Shown: positions 52,014-63,805, numbered from the stretch's first letter. The stretch: DNA of 64,000 nucleotides from Atriophallophorus winterbourni (GCA_013407085.1 JACCGJ010011207.1:24371-88370), one strand, 5' to 3'. The notes: generated by a model not told the origin, from the letters alone. Made by a program: numbers and translations.

Positions 52014-52985
52014 ATGCCTGTTACCCGCAGTTTTTTCGAAAAGATCAAATCTTTCCTACAGTTGTTCGATAATGGAACGGAAGACACCGCAGGTGAGCGC
52101 ATTCATTGTTCTGTTGAGGGCTCTCAAGGTATCTCAAAGGGTACAACAATAGATTCAAATATTCTTGTTTGAAAGGCTAAAATGCGCTTCGAACTTCTAA
52201 AACTGTCGCAGGAAACAATCGAAATACAGCACAAACTGAAATAGCTTGAGGCGGTACAGAAGGTTAAAATGGCTGAGATAGCTGCTTCTACATCCGACGA
52301 TGCAGATTCACACTTGCAAGATATTGATGCCAATCAAAAGGTTGCAAGTTATCTTGCGCATTGTGGGCATCAAAAGGAAGAAATATCTGACTACCTACGT
52401 TTGGAGGTAGAAGATTCTGTTCGTAATTAAAGCACGGTAGTTTACCAAAATCTGACCTTCCGAAGATAGAATTGATGTCTTTTGACGGTTCAGCTAGCAC
52501 CTACTGGAATTTTTTCGTCAGTTCGAGACCACGTGGAGTCTAGAACTCGTGATGACGAACAGAGGTTTATATATTTGCTACATTATTGCCGAGGTATAGC
52601 AAATGAAGCTATTGAAGAGTGTGTCATGCTGCCACCTGAACGTGCTTATAATCGGGCGAGATCAATCCTGAAGGACCTATTAGGGCAGCCACATAGAATA
52701 GCAAGATCCATGCTGGATGAACTGTTCAGTGAGTTTAAAGCAGCACCTTACAGTCCGCAACGATTGTCACACTTGATGATAAAAATGAGTAATTGCCAAA
52801 TTGCTTTAGAGCAAATGAACTACACTGCGGACCTCAATTCGTTGATGGTGCTTGAACGCTTCGTCCGCATACTTCCTTTGTATCTGCAGCAGCAGTGAGC
52901 TGAGAACGTCGAGCAGCGTACCTGCAAAGACCGAGAGTCAAATTTCGCGGATTTGATGCGCTTTATCCGTCTACGGGCAAAGTTG
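52014..52985 (+). pseudogene. BEL gag, capsid part
   Basis: Begins 'MPVTRSFFEKIKSFL', then 'LKLSQETIEIQHKL' and 'HCGHQKEEISDYLRLE'. The DUF1759-like capsid core is at 52482-52898: 'RFIYLLHYCRGIANEAIEEC' and 'ILKDLLGQPHRIARSMLDEL'. Stops at 52170, 52428 and 52896 break it. Confidence 0.75.
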
Positions 52986-53008
52986 CTAATAGCCGGTTCG
53001 GTCAATTA

Positions 53009-53300
53009 GTGGAGCAAAATTGCAGGGGTAAGAACGCTTACACGAGTGAAACTGGTAATAAACCAGTCGTGGATAAAAAGCAAACCCTTGCTCAGTGGCG
53101 TGCAGACGACACAAAGAAGATTGAAAATCCAGGATGCCCAACCTGTGGGAATACTCATGGAGTGGCATCTTGCAAAGACTTCATTACTGCCGACTGCAAG
53201 ACACGTTGGAAAAAGGTAAAGCAGTGTCGCCTGTGTTCCAAATGCCTGAAGGCTGGTCATGACAGAAACTTTTGTCGTGTCACTAATTCATGTCAGGTTT
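53009..53300 (+). pseudogene. BEL gag zinc knuckles
   Basis: 'CPTCGNTHGVASC' and 'CRLCSKCLKAGHDRNFC' are the two cysteine-rich knuckles usual between capsid and protease in BEL/Pao. The reading frame changes near 53290. Confidence 0.75.
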
Positions 53301-53988
53301 TGGCTGTAAGGCTCCTTACCACACATTACTGCATTGGGAACCCAAGGTCCAGTCTCACGTTGAAAGCAAAACAGTGAGCATGACGAACTGTGGGCAAGTT
53401 GTCTCTATGGGGGTTTTACCTGTTCGCTTGGTAGGACCCGGAGGTTTCTTGGAAGCATACGCATTTCTCGATTCTGGTTCTGAAACGACAGTCGTTTGTC
53501 GCGAAATCGCTGAAAAACTTGGACTTGAGATGCAAGCTCCAGAAACTCGCATTAAGACGATGAACGGTACAATGTCCGCTCGCGAGCTTGCTAGTGAGTT
53601 CAAGTTGGAATCGCTAAATGGACTGGAGATAATTGACATCAACAAGGCTTTTGTCGTTGATAAAATCATGCCCTTTGCAAACATGCGACCTCGTTCAAAA
53701 TTAGCAGGTCGATGGTTCTATCTCAAGGATGTGGTATTTGAGGAAACTAACCGTAAACGCATAGTTATCTTGATTGAATGTGACATCCCGGAAGCGCATT
53801 GGGCAATCGAAAAACGATTGGGTGCTCGGAAACAGCCATACGCTGTGAAAACCTTACTCGTTTGGGTGTTGTTCGGACCTGCGAACTATAGAGCGCATAA
53901 AACAGCCCTGGTTAATCTGCTCTCTGGCGGAATTTGTAAAATAGAATCGTTGTTGAGAAGAGTGTACGACTCGGAATTTGAAGATTAG
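53290..53988 (+). pseudogene. BEL aspartic protease
   Basis: 232-codon frame. 'VSMGVLPVRLVGPGG', then the active-site block 'AYAFLDSGSETTVVCREIAE' with Asp-Ser-Gly (53461 region), typical of the DUF1758 retropepsin of BEL elements. The catalytic triad is intact. Confidence 0.8.
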
Positions 53989-54039
53989 AGTTCCATTAGG
54001 AACTCCCCTTCCGTCTAAGATAGAAGGGTACTTCAGCTA

Positions 54040-55141
54040 GTGGAGGAAGAATCAAGGCTAGTCGATGGGCATTACGTAGTACCTCTTCGCTGGAAGGATA
54101 GTGTCCCCAAACTTGCCAGTAATCGGTCAGTCGCGTTCAAAAGGATAGAAAGTCTGAGAAGGCGTTTCCTAAAAGATCCTCAATTTTGTCTGAAATACAA
54201 AGAAGTGATGAATGTCAACGTGATCAAAGTGTATGCAATAAAGGTTGGACCGTATGTTGCCGAGAGTAATCGGCCCTTGTGGTATCTAGCTCATCACGCT
54301 GTGTTGAACCCCAAAAACCAGACAAACTTCGGGTAGTACTGGATTGCGCTGCCAAATTTCATGAGTTTTTACTGAACGATATGCTGTGCCAGGACCCTGA
54401 TACAACAGCGAATCTGGTTACCGTGCTTTTGCGCTTCAGAATAGGTCAGGTAGCTCTAGCTGCTGACATTTAGGAAATGCTCATGCAAGTTAAAGTACCT
54501 GACAAAAATCTATCGGCATTACGATTTCTGTGGTGGGATGATGACAACGTCGAAAAAGATCCGGTCGAATTTGAGATGACATCTGATCCATTCGGAGCTA
54601 CGTCTTCCCATTCTGCGCTGATTATGCTCTTCGAAAGACCTCAATGGATTTCGCTGGTGATTATGATGAATTTATCCAACGTGCTGTTATGGAAAATTTT
54701 TACGTTGATGATTGTTTGGTATCATTTGACTGCTGTATTGTCGCCAAGAAATTCGTTAAGTAATTTCGACATATGCTTTCTCGAAGCGGCTTCCATTTAA
54801 GGAAGTGGATGTCAAAAGATAAACGTTTGTTAAAAGACCTGCCGAGTTCAGATTGTGCCAAATTTACGGTCAATATGAATAATTCATACGATCATGTGCA
54901 TGGAGCATTGTGTTTGCAATGGAACGCGGATAGCAACGTCTTTGAATTTCGATTCAACCTACCCGAGAGACCAAAGACTCGTCGTGGTATACTATCGGCT
55001 GTTTCATCCTTTTACGACCCGTTGGGACTTTTGTCTCCACTTTGCCTTCCTCCCAAGATGCTACTTCAAAGACTCTGCAAATCGGGTCTCGGATGGGACC
55101 AACCTATTTGTGAGGCTGATGAAGTTTGTTGGAACGATTAG
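54040..55141 (+). pseudogene. BEL reverse transcriptase
   Basis: 'YVVPLRWKDSVPKLASNRSV' and 'LRRRFLKDP' open the pol region. 'WYLAHHAVLNP' is followed, after a shift, by 'LRVVLDCAAKFHEFLLNDML' and 'IGQVALAADI' (motif A), then TAG where the family has a short hydrophobic motif. 'LRFLWWDDD' and, in a third frame, 'NFYVDDCLVS' (YVDD at 54701-54712) follow. The thumb/connection has '[20 protein letters not shown]', a BEL signature. At least three breaks. Confidence 0.8.
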
Positions 55142-55199
55142 TTGCGGTTAGTCAATGTCATTGAAACCGTATCTGTGTCAAGATGTATCAGATGTGCTG

Positions 55200-55625
55200 A
55201 TAAGAACTCTTAATGTAACTTTGAGCTGCATATATTCGCCGATGACTCAGAGACAGGGAACGGTACTGTAGCATACGCTAAACACATTTCAAGTGCAAAC
55301 GAATGTCGAAGCTGTATTCTTTTTGGAAAATCCAGAGTAGCTCCCTTAAAAACTTTCACTGTTCCCCGTCTCGAGCTCAATGCTGCAGTATTGGCTGTAC
55401 GTGTCAGTGAGTTGCTAAAGGGGGGAATGTCTGAACTTTTCTCTAAAATCTGTTTTTGGACTGATTCAATGATAGTCCTGCACTATATATGCGACACTAC
55501 TTCTGGATTCTCTACGTTTGTCGCCAACCGCCTAGCGATTATACATACGTATACCGATTCATCACAGTGAAGTCATGTAAATTCAGGTGAAAATCCTGCA
55601 GACCTGGCTTCAAGGGGCATACGTT
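55200..55625 (+). pseudogene. BEL RNase H
   Basis: Readable through shifts: 'FADDSETGNGTVAYAK', 'VAPLKTFTVPRLELNAAVLA', 'FWTDSMIVLHYI', 'VNSGENPADLASRG'. The Asp-Glu-Asp residues of the RNase H fold (first D, E in RLEL, D in TDS) are present. Confidence 0.75.
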
Positions 55626-55636
55626 CGAAATTTAAG

Positions 55637-56860
55637 TTGGAGCGATGGTTGACAGGACCTGTTGTATGGCCAGAGCGAAAATTTCTGAACCTGGATACAA
55701 ACACATTTCATTCTCCGGAACTAGAATACAAAACGGTTAATATAACATCGGCAGATAGCTCACTAGAATATGGTTTGAATGCTGTCGTCAACTATCACTC
55801 TAGTTGGTCGAAATTGCTCAGGAGTATTGCATGGCTGACAATGTTTGTTGATTACCTCAAACTGAAGTCACCGGAGCGGAATTCGTTGAGATCATTGTCT
55901 GCAATCACAGTATCCGAACTGCGAAATGCAGAAAGAAAAGTTATCATGTTCGTGCAGCAGGAAGTGTTTGCTGATGAGCTTGCACACCATGAAACGAAAC
56001 AGAACAAGAAGTGCCTGAGGCATCGCAGATTTGCCAAGTTGAATCCGATAGTACTGGATGGAGTCTTATGAGTTGGTGGACGCTTGAATTATTCCAGCTA
56101 TACTGCGGCTTTTCGTACCCCAATTATCTTACCCTCGCGGCATACTGTCACCAAACTCATCATCCGGTATTTTCACGAAATTGAAGGTCATTGTGACATG
56201 GTTCATGTGCAGAATTTAATACGCAGACAATTTTGGATACTTCAAGGGGGTCGCGCAGTGAAAAGGGTGATAGGGAAGTGCACCCGGTGTCGTGAAAGAC
56301 TGGCAGTCGAGTATAAACAGATGATGTCTCCACTTCCATTGGCTCGGATTCAGCAGGGGCTGCGTTGTTTTGAATCGGTTGGTTCGGGTTATTTTGGACC
56401 TTTCCCAGTCAAATGTGGTCGTTCCATTGAGAAAAGATATGGCTGTGTCTTCACTTGTCTACGTGTTCGAGCGGTTCATATTGAAGTTGCACACTTGCTC
56501 ACTACATATTCGTTTATTATGGCACTGATGCTTTTCGTTAGCAGGCGAGGGAAACCCGTTGAGATTTACAGCGACAATGGCACGAATTTTGTAGGGGCCG
56601 TTCGAGAGCTGAAAGAGCACATTCAAAGGCTCGATAACCACGTAATCGCTAATCGTCTGGCTGTTCATCATATTCAATGGCACGTTAACCCCCTAGTTCT
56701 AGCCATAGAGGCAGCGTTTGGAAACGTATGGTGCGTTCAATCAGAAATATTTTAAACACCGTAGTAGATGCGCAGACGTTGACGGACGAAAGCTTGCATA
56801 CTTGCAGAACGTATATTGAATGATCGACCTTTGGTGCCACCGTCATTGGATAGCCGCGAC
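55637..56860 (+). pseudogene. BEL integrase
   Basis: N-terminal zinc site 'HEIEGHCDMVHVQNLIRRQF' with 'CTRCR' (56084-56755 frame). Catalytic core: the expected 'VDYFGPF' reads 'VGSGYFGPF', so the first Asp is lost; the second is kept in 'YSDNGTNFVGA'; the Glu region, in another frame, reads 'GSVWKRMVRSI' where the family has W-E-R. Two of three catalytic residues are therefore changed. Confidence 0.8.
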
Positions 56861-56951
56861 GATGGACCTCTCACTCCAACCCATCTTCTGTTGAAAAAAG
56901 CAACATGGGGATCCTTTCTGATGCTAGTTTACGTGATCGGTATACGCGTCA

Positions 56952-57236
56952 GTGGAAGCAAGTGAATTATCTCACTGGGATCTTTCGGAATCGATGTATC
57001 AAGAAGTATCTCCCAACCTTGTAAAGAAGGCAAAAATGGTAAAGCCAGAGAGACACTTGAAGAAAGGCGATGTCGTACTGCTAGTGAGTGACCAAGTCCT
57101 AAAGGAAAAGTGGCCGCTAGGGTTGGTGCTCGAATGTAACGATAGCGGAGATGGATTAGTTCGGAAAGTCACCGTGCAGGAATCTTGGAGCGTGACGTTA
57201 GAAAGCTATGTTTGCTTGAGGGTGGCGAGAGTGTAG
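56952..57236 (+). pseudogene. BEL pol C-terminal domain (DUF5641-like)
   Basis: 'HLKKGDVVLLVSDQVLKEKW', 'PLGLVLECNDSGDGLVRKVT' match the 'lk.GDvVli.d...prg.WplGrV.e...g.DGlVRsv.v' end of BEL/Pao pol proteins. Stop TAG at 57234-57236. Confidence 0.8.
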
Positions 57237-57284
57237 CGGTTTGATGGGGAATAGGGTGTACCTGGGGTGTCGGGCCCGGGGGCT

Positions 57285-57465
57285 GTTGCAAAAGGTGGGA
57301 GGCGGGTTTTCGGATCTGCTGACCCCAGAAATACCACCAAGCATTCAGTCTGCCTGTTGCATGCGAAGACGAACGTTGATTACACTAAAGGCAAATATTT
57401 AAGGTGAGAGGCGGGTCTGCGGGTCTGCTAATTCCAGAGATACCACCAAACATTTGATCGTCGAG
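57285..57465 (+). repeat. direct repeat in the BEL 3' untranslated region
   Basis: A roughly 52 bp block 'aggcgggttttcggatctgc' to 'agaaataccaccaagcatt' recurs about 110 bp downstream as 'aggcgggtctgcgggtctgc' to 'agagataccaccaaacatt'. The surrounding sequence is G-rich. It lies between pol and the 3' LTR, near where a polypurine tract is expected. Confidence 0.7.
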
Positions 57466-57623
57466 TCGTTGTTATGGGTCGCGCAGGTACACGGGTCGGG
57501 TAGCCAGGTAGAGGAGAGCTCCGCAGTTCAGTGTTTGTGTCTCTAAATGCATTTCAGATTTGGAGGAATTTTGGCGGGCGGTGTATGAATCCGCGTTGAT
57601 GTTTTGAAAATTCCACTTTCGGT

Positions 57624-58143
57624 CCAGCAAGATCAAACGTACAGGAGAAATTTGTTTCCCATCCTACACCCGTGTTTCTTATCAAGTTTTTTGTGTCATA
57701 ATTATCCGGTGATATTTTTGTTTGTTCTTTAAATTAAAAATAACATTTAAACTAAATGTTGAATCTGTGAGACTTTTCTTTCCCGAACATTGTTCCTTTG
57801 TTTAACTGCACCTGGGCTCCCGCACATTTTGATTTGTCCGTTACCCGCGTTTACCGTTATTGGAAAACGGTAATTTTTTGTGCACTCAACTGAGCTGTTT
57901 GACTTCGGTTTATTGGACGCGTTGGGTTTGCATTGAAACCTGTATTCGATTACCGTCGAGGTTTGTTATATTTTGCTTTTTAATCGTCTTTGTCAATATA
58001 ATACAGCGTAAATTGTCGTATTGTTCTGATTTGGGATCGATTCGTAAACGCCCGTCACTCCCGGTAGAAGAATCTCGTGGCTTGTAGCAGGCTACTAGTT
58101 TCCGTGACAGAAACTATTCCCCAGTGACGATTTGGTCGGTACA
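57624..58143 (+). repeat. BEL 3' LTR, 520 bp
   Basis: From 'ccagcaagatcaaacg' to 'gatttggtcggtaca'. Uninterrupted counterpart of the 5' LTR; substitutions between the two LTRs are visible every 20-30 bp, so the insertion is not recent. Confidence 0.85.
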
Positions 58144-60232
58144 CTGGTTTTATTATTTTCTGTCTAATCGCACATTTTTAGTTAACGGTGTTACTTCACC
58201 AAATCAGCCGATTCCAAGTGACGTGATTCTTTCCTTTTTTATCATCTATGTTAATGATCTGCAAAATGTTATGAACCACTTTCAACTCTTTATCTTCGCT
58301 GATGACATAAAAGTCGTTCCATCATTTCCATCTAATGAAATGCCACGCACTCTGATATCCCTTAACTCTGATCTCGCATCGCTAACAAGCTGGGGCGCAC
58401 AATGGGGATTAGAATTTTCCGCTCTTAAGACACACTAATTGAGATTACGCTGCCTAATCCCCTGTGACACACTTACGTTATATGGCTCAACCATAATTTC
58501 TTCTGCATAAGTTGGGGACCTCGGATTAAGGTATTTCTCTTCTCTTAAGTTCAATGATCAACCAAGACTTCTCACGTTGGCTTAATTAACCATAAGTTCC
58601 TCTCACGCGAAAGTAAAATTGGTCTATATAAAATGAAGGTCTTTCCAATTCTTTATTATTGTAATATTATCTATTCCTACAAAGAGACATCAACGTACTC
58701 TCACCAAAATAACTTTGAGCTATTCTAACCCGTTGCCTTATCTTGAAAGGTATTATTTGCTGGGGTGTGACCCACTATGGCTTGAGAGAATTCGGCTGAA
58801 TCTGCTTCTTTTCTTCCGAATCATTAGGCAGCAGCGAGTTAGGCTTTAGTCTAGCATGCGCTTTTACGATTATATTCGATATTATCTGCGCAATCGAACA
58901 AGACTGTTAAATATCACCTTGTCTCGCGCTAATGTTAGACGTAACTTCTTTTTAATTAGATAAGCATAACATTCAAATTCTCTTCCTTCACATTTCCGTG
59001 TGTGCACATTAACAGAAGAATTTAAAACGCTTGTAGATATTCTTACCGTTTACACACTATTCCAAATACCTAATGTAAACACTTCTCTAGATATTCTATA
59101 CTCTTATGGGATCCCAGGTTCATAATTCCACATCTTTCTCCACTTATAAGGATATCATGGGGTCTGATAATATTCTCTAGATAACTGGCCATTCAAGTGT
59201 CAGGTTACCTGACCCTAGATACGTTGCTACACAACTTAATTTCTGATTACACTTAAAGTTTTCTCATATTAGTATGTCACGGGTTCCGGTAATATCGCCT
59301 GGTTAACTTTGGCTAAAGTGTCAGGCTGCCAGAACCCAGACATGCTGTTAAACTAATCAATCCCAGCATTGCCTTTCATGACATTTTCTATACACTATTA
59401 TGTATTTAACTGTCTTATATTTCGTATAATGCCTATGAATGTCACATTTGTATTCAAACGCGCAAAATAATAAAATATGCCCAAAAATAAAAAAGGTATG
59501 AAAAAACTGAAAAACATTATGTTTTTTCAATGTGCTTTCTCAATTCTTTAAATGATGTACTATTATACCTTAATGACCTCCCAGCATTCTGATGAAGAGA
59601 ATATCTTTCATTATATTTCAGTGTCTTCGAATACCGAAACATCACTAAAACTCGCCCGAAATCTATCCGCCCGAGATTTGTTCCTTATGCGATTTACTCT
59701 CCTGCAGATAACAAAAATCCGGCTGGTGAACAAATCTTGGTTCGATTCGTTGACAATTCTTCAAAAGTATCGGATCACACAGCGTACCCTATTCTCATGC
59801 TATTTATGCCACACTCTCCCTCATCCCCCACAATTTCTTAGATTTTCTTATTCGTATGGATTCATGTTTCCTTTTCAAAGTTTTCAACCAACTTTTCCGT
59901 GAAAGCGTCATTTTATGAATATATAATATATTTATCAATTTTTTAAGACAATTTCATTATGATCCGCACTACTTTTTCCACAATTACCTTCCATTTCTTT
60001 TCTCCATTTTTCGTATCCTTGACCTTCGTACATCTTCACAAAATTTAAATGAAACTTTATTGTTATCAGACATTAAAATTTTTTATTACCTACTGTATAT
60101 TCGTTTCCCATATTTAATTGGAAAAATGTTTGAAAAACCCGCTCACTTAGGTCATTTGCACTGTTCTAATTTCTTCTGCTAATCAACTTTTGTTAAACTG
60201 ATCATGTATTGCATGCCTTGGATGTCCAAGTA
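58144..60232 (+). mobile_element. LINE-X copy 2, 5'-truncated and split by BEL
   Basis: 'WFYYFLSNRTFLVNGV', 'QLFIFADDIKVVPSFPS' and 'LTSWGAQWGLEF' (58124-58438) are RT blocks of LINE-X. The tail 'DPLWLERIRLNLLLFFRIIR' and 'NVRRNFFLIR' follow with stops to about 59120. The 3' UTR contains two related blocks with 'gtgtcaggttacctgac' (59211) and 'gtgtcaggctgccagaac' (59319) and ends with the CTTGG/CCAAG hairpin at 60217-60230. The open frame at 59552-59902 lies in this UTR and resembles nothing. Confidence 0.75.
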
Positions 60233-60269
60233 TATACATTATTATTATTAAGTGCCCATTTGAAATCAC

Positions 60270-61570
60270 GATTGCCTAAGCTTTCACAATATCCGATGAG
60301 AGTGAATTCCGCAGAGAGCAAATACGCACAGAGAAGAAATGACGTCTACAATCAAGTCTTGAGTACGTTATAATGTGAAAACATGAATGACTCCATGTAT
60401 TTTCAAGGGAACAGACTTTAATCAAATCGCGTAATTTGCGATTTTAATTCCGCTGTATTTTAAATGTTGTGATTATTTAGCTGCCTAATCTCTTTTTGTA
60501 AAATTGGTCAATCACAACTTGGCCATTGGTTTTGGTATGTGATGTGCTGCATCCTATCAACCGGCTTTGTCGATCAGTGATAAATTTATCCAGAACTCCA
60601 ATGATTTGACGCAGCTTTGATGCTAAAGTGGTATCATGTACCGATCGTTAGATAAATGTATGTATTAATAATGCGGGTAATCGTTGTATGTAATAGCTGC
60701 AAATAACCAAGGTACCGTATGCTTTGTTGGCGACTTTATGACAATTACTAGTCGGTTTCAGGTTATTAGTAATCCAGATACCGAGATTTTTCTGAGAGCA
60801 GATCCAACTCAATTTTGATGACCAAGATTTTCTGTATACTCGTAAGGCCGGTCATGGTTCGACATTATTATTTGCGTATGTTGAAGGGCATTATTTTAAT
60901 TAAGACCAGTGATTCAGGTTAACCAAATCCTCTTGCAGCATAAAACATATTCAAAGAATCAAATTTGCTTCAATATTTGTAAGTTAACAGAAAAAACGTC
61001 AATCCTGCATCGTACTACTTGCGCAATATCTATTATGTATAACAAAAAATGATAGGCCGAGCACTGAACAATTTGGAACGCCGCTGGTAACATTGATGTT
61101 TTTTGATAGAGCACCGTCAATGTGGACTCGCACATGACGATCCATTAGATTATCCGTTATCCACGATAGTAATTTTTTTCATCTCACAAGCTTTTGCAGA
61201 AGCAGCTGTGGCTAACATTATGAGATGACTTTAATATATCAATTTAAAAGTTCAAGAGACGTTTTCTAATCGTTTAGACTGATGTTAAGAGAAAAGATCT
61301 GTTTCGGCAAAATCCATTTTGCACTGCTGATGAAAGTCTTTTAGTTTTAAGGTGACCCACGATACATTCGCTTCATAATTTTCGAAATGCAAGGGAGAAA
61401 CGAGTCAGGACTGTAATTTGTTAGGTTTACACGACAGCCACCATTATAAGTGAGTGTTATCACAGCAGCTTTCCGTGTTGACGGTATGCAACCGACGCGA
61501 AAACTCCAGTTGAAAACCTCTGCCAGACTTTCTGAAAGCTCTCTATAATTAATTGATACCTCTGACATAC
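60270..61570 (-). mobile_element. LINE-Y RT relic, reverse strand
   Basis: Minus strand: 'LAEVFNWSFRVGCIPSTRKA' and 'NYSPDSFLPCISKIMKRM' (RT start; family form 'nYRPvSlLpciSKimEr'), later 'RHVRVHIDGALSKNINVTSG' with 'LMDR' before it and 'VPNCSVLGLSFF' after it, 'LQEDLVNLNHWS' and 'LGIWITNNLKPTSNCHKVAN'. The catalytic F-A-D-D region is deleted or unreadable. A family distinct from LINE-X; similar to the relics at 17.9 and 28.1 kb. Confidence 0.7.
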
Positions 61571-61576
61571 GTAAAG

Positions 61577-63150
61577 TCTGTAATCAAGTTACAATCTCTT
61601 ACAAACCTGATGAAACAGGTTTCGTACCAGCAATATGCAAAATTTGATCTGAAGACTTCTTTTTATTACTACTCAATCTCTTTATTACGTCTATCAAATC
61701 AGGAACTTTCCCCTTAGAATGGAAACATTCCGTTGTCATTCCGCGACATAAGTCCGGATCACTACATACAGTTACCAATTATCGACCCATTAATCACACA
61801 CCACTTCTAGCTAGAATATTTGAGAAGCTTGTCAGACAGGCCACCCTAGCATACTTGACACCAAACTATTTCATATCAAACCAGCACGGATTTCTCAACA
61901 GAAAATCTTGCGTCACTTGTCAACTAGAATTTTTGAATTACGTGACACAATCACTAGATTCAAACCTTGGAGTCATAGTTGTATTCATTGATATTATGAA
62001 AGCCTTCGACAGGGTCCCGCATAATCTACTCCTCGCAAAATTATCTGCTGTAGGTATTACTGGAAACCTACTTTCGTGGTTCAAATCTTTTCTTACTGGT
62101 CGCACCTTTTCGGTAGATATAAATGGCTACCGTTCTAGAACTTTGCCAATTCCAAGCGGAGTCATACAAGGAAGCGTTCTAGGTCCACTACTCTTCTTGA
62201 TATTTATCAACGATATACTATCTGTCATAACACACTGTAAGATCTTTTTGTTTGCAGATGATATAAAAGTCGTCATAGCCTTTCCATCTGACCAGACTAA
62301 CGACTTTATATCAAAATTGAACCAAGACCTGGATGCTCTCCTTCAATGGAGTATTCGAAACGGTCTTGAGTTCTCCACCAATAAATCAACTTTCATAAAT
62401 TTCAACTGTACCTTACCAAAAGATTCGATCATCCTAAATAATACACCACTACAACCAGCACAATGTGTACGTGATTTAGGTTATCGATATTCTGGATCAC
62501 TTACATTTCATGAACAAATATGCTACTTAATTTCTAAAACAAAAAAGAATATAGGTTTACTTCATAGATTCATCTCTCTGCCCCAGTGCAAGCTGGAACT
62601 TTACAAGTTACATACACTACCTTTATTAGATTACTGCAACATTATATCTAGTAACATTACTCGGTCTGATAGCTATGCTTTAGAAGGCATCCAACGTTCT
62701 TTCACACGATCCATTACCACCAGTTCGGATAAGCACTTCATATAAGGAAAGATGTCAGATCCTAGGATTGGAACCATTATGGTTTCGAAGAATAAAACAA
62801 AATCTTATACTCTTTTACAGAATATTGAAAAAAGATATGATCGACATTGATTTACAATTAGATTTCAAAAACTCTGAAGTATATAATCTTCGACACAAAA
62901 ACAAAATATGTATACCGAAAATCCACAATCGTATACGAAAAGATTTCTTCATTTATAAATATTCCCGTTTATGGAATTTACTTCCTAATAATATAAGATT
63001 AAGCACTTCTCAAACTGAATTCAAAAAGCAACTCAACTCTTTTTTATCTCCGGAAAAATTAGGTAAGCTATTTCTAATTAATACAACTATAGATAATTTA
63101 TACTTATACGGCATAAAAGGCTTTTGATATTTTTTTAGCAATAAAAAAAT
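61577..63150 (+). mobile_element. LINE-X copy 3, RT half only
   Basis: Starts inside ORF2 ('PDETGFVPAICKI', 'WKHSVVIPRHKSGSLHTVTN'). A 296-codon frame 61855-62745 has 'QHGFLNRKSCVTCQLEFLNY', 'FIDIMKAFDRVPHNLLLAKL', 'SGVIQGSVLGPLLFLIFIND', active site 'LFADDIKVV', 'CVRDLGYRYSGSLTFHEQI'. A frameshift near 62740 leads to 62768-63127 with 'PLWFRRIKQNLILFYRIL' and 'YSRLWNLLPNNIRL', ending 'LYLYGIKGF' at TGA 63125-63127. The best preserved RT of the family. A-rich 3' end near 63150. Confidence 0.85.
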
Positions 63151-63660
63151 TTTAAAGTGACATATAACTTTTTTCTTGAGAATTTACTTTTCAGAATTGT
63201 TGAAATTCAACAAAATACACTCTCGCAATTCTTGAAAGGGCGATGCAACTCATATCTCCGTGACCCGATGAAGTGAACTCTCTATACAATTATCTGCGTT
63301 TGAAGTTGCATTTGGAACATCATACATGAATAAACATTGCGGTCCAGACCTACCCAAACTGTAATTAACCCATTTTAAACAATTACTGTCGTATTCGTTA
63401 AAAACATGAACCTTTATCATTTATTTTTCCGATATTCTATCAACTTTATGTTTTGAACAAGCTACCATCTGTACAAATGTTATCCAACTATTTTTTACGG
63501 TTGATTAAAAAAACAATTTATTTATGTTTGACCTTAACATTTGTATATTACCGTTTTTATTTGATGTACTGAGGAAGGAAAACGAAAAGAGCCTGCAGGG
63601 CCAGGAGTGGGGGATCCAAGGAAGAGACAGAGGATGAGGTCGTATGAATATGATGAGGAG
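63151..63660. other. intergenic, nothing recognised
   Basis: AT-rich, no coding or repeat signal named. Confidence 0.5.
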
Positions 63661-63675
63661 GATTAGGATGAGAAG

Positions 63676-63709
<34 letters not shown>

Positions 63710-63805
63710 AAGGAGGAGGAGTAGGAGGGAGGATGGATGATTATTATTATTATTATTTTATTATTATTATTCTTATTCTATTATATTATTATTGTTATTA
63801 TTATA
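63660..63805. repeat. compound microsatellite (GAA)n then (ATT)n
   Basis: GAA/GGA-rich run 63640-63735 (about ten pure GAA units in 63681-63712) followed by interrupted ATT units to about 63803. Purine-rich on the plus strand, so triplex-prone. Confidence 0.9.

Larger units (their letters stand above)
51002..58143 (+). mobile_element. BEL/Pao LTR retrotransposon, complete but inactive, with nested insertion
   Basis: LTRs 51002-51983 (with a 462 bp insertion) and 57624-58143 (520 bp). Flanked by CTGGT at 50997-51001 and 58144-58148. Order inside: gag, CCHC-type zinc knuckles, DSG aspartic protease, RT with YVDD, RNase H, integrase, and the C-terminal domain typical of BEL/Pao (DUF5641-like). 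No env-like frame. Many frame breaks; two integrase catalytic residues look replaced. The element landed in a 5'-truncated LINE-X copy. Confidence 0.9.

Noticed and set aside
59552..59902. 116-codon open frame with 'CTGATGAAGAGAATATC', hammerhead-like at first sight
   Set aside because: No GAAA box with pairing stem II or stem III could be laid out; the frame resembles no family and lies in the LINE-X copy 2 3' UTR.
63660..63805. GAA/ATT run as a CRISPR-like or structured array
   Set aside because: Pure triplet microsatellite without spacers.
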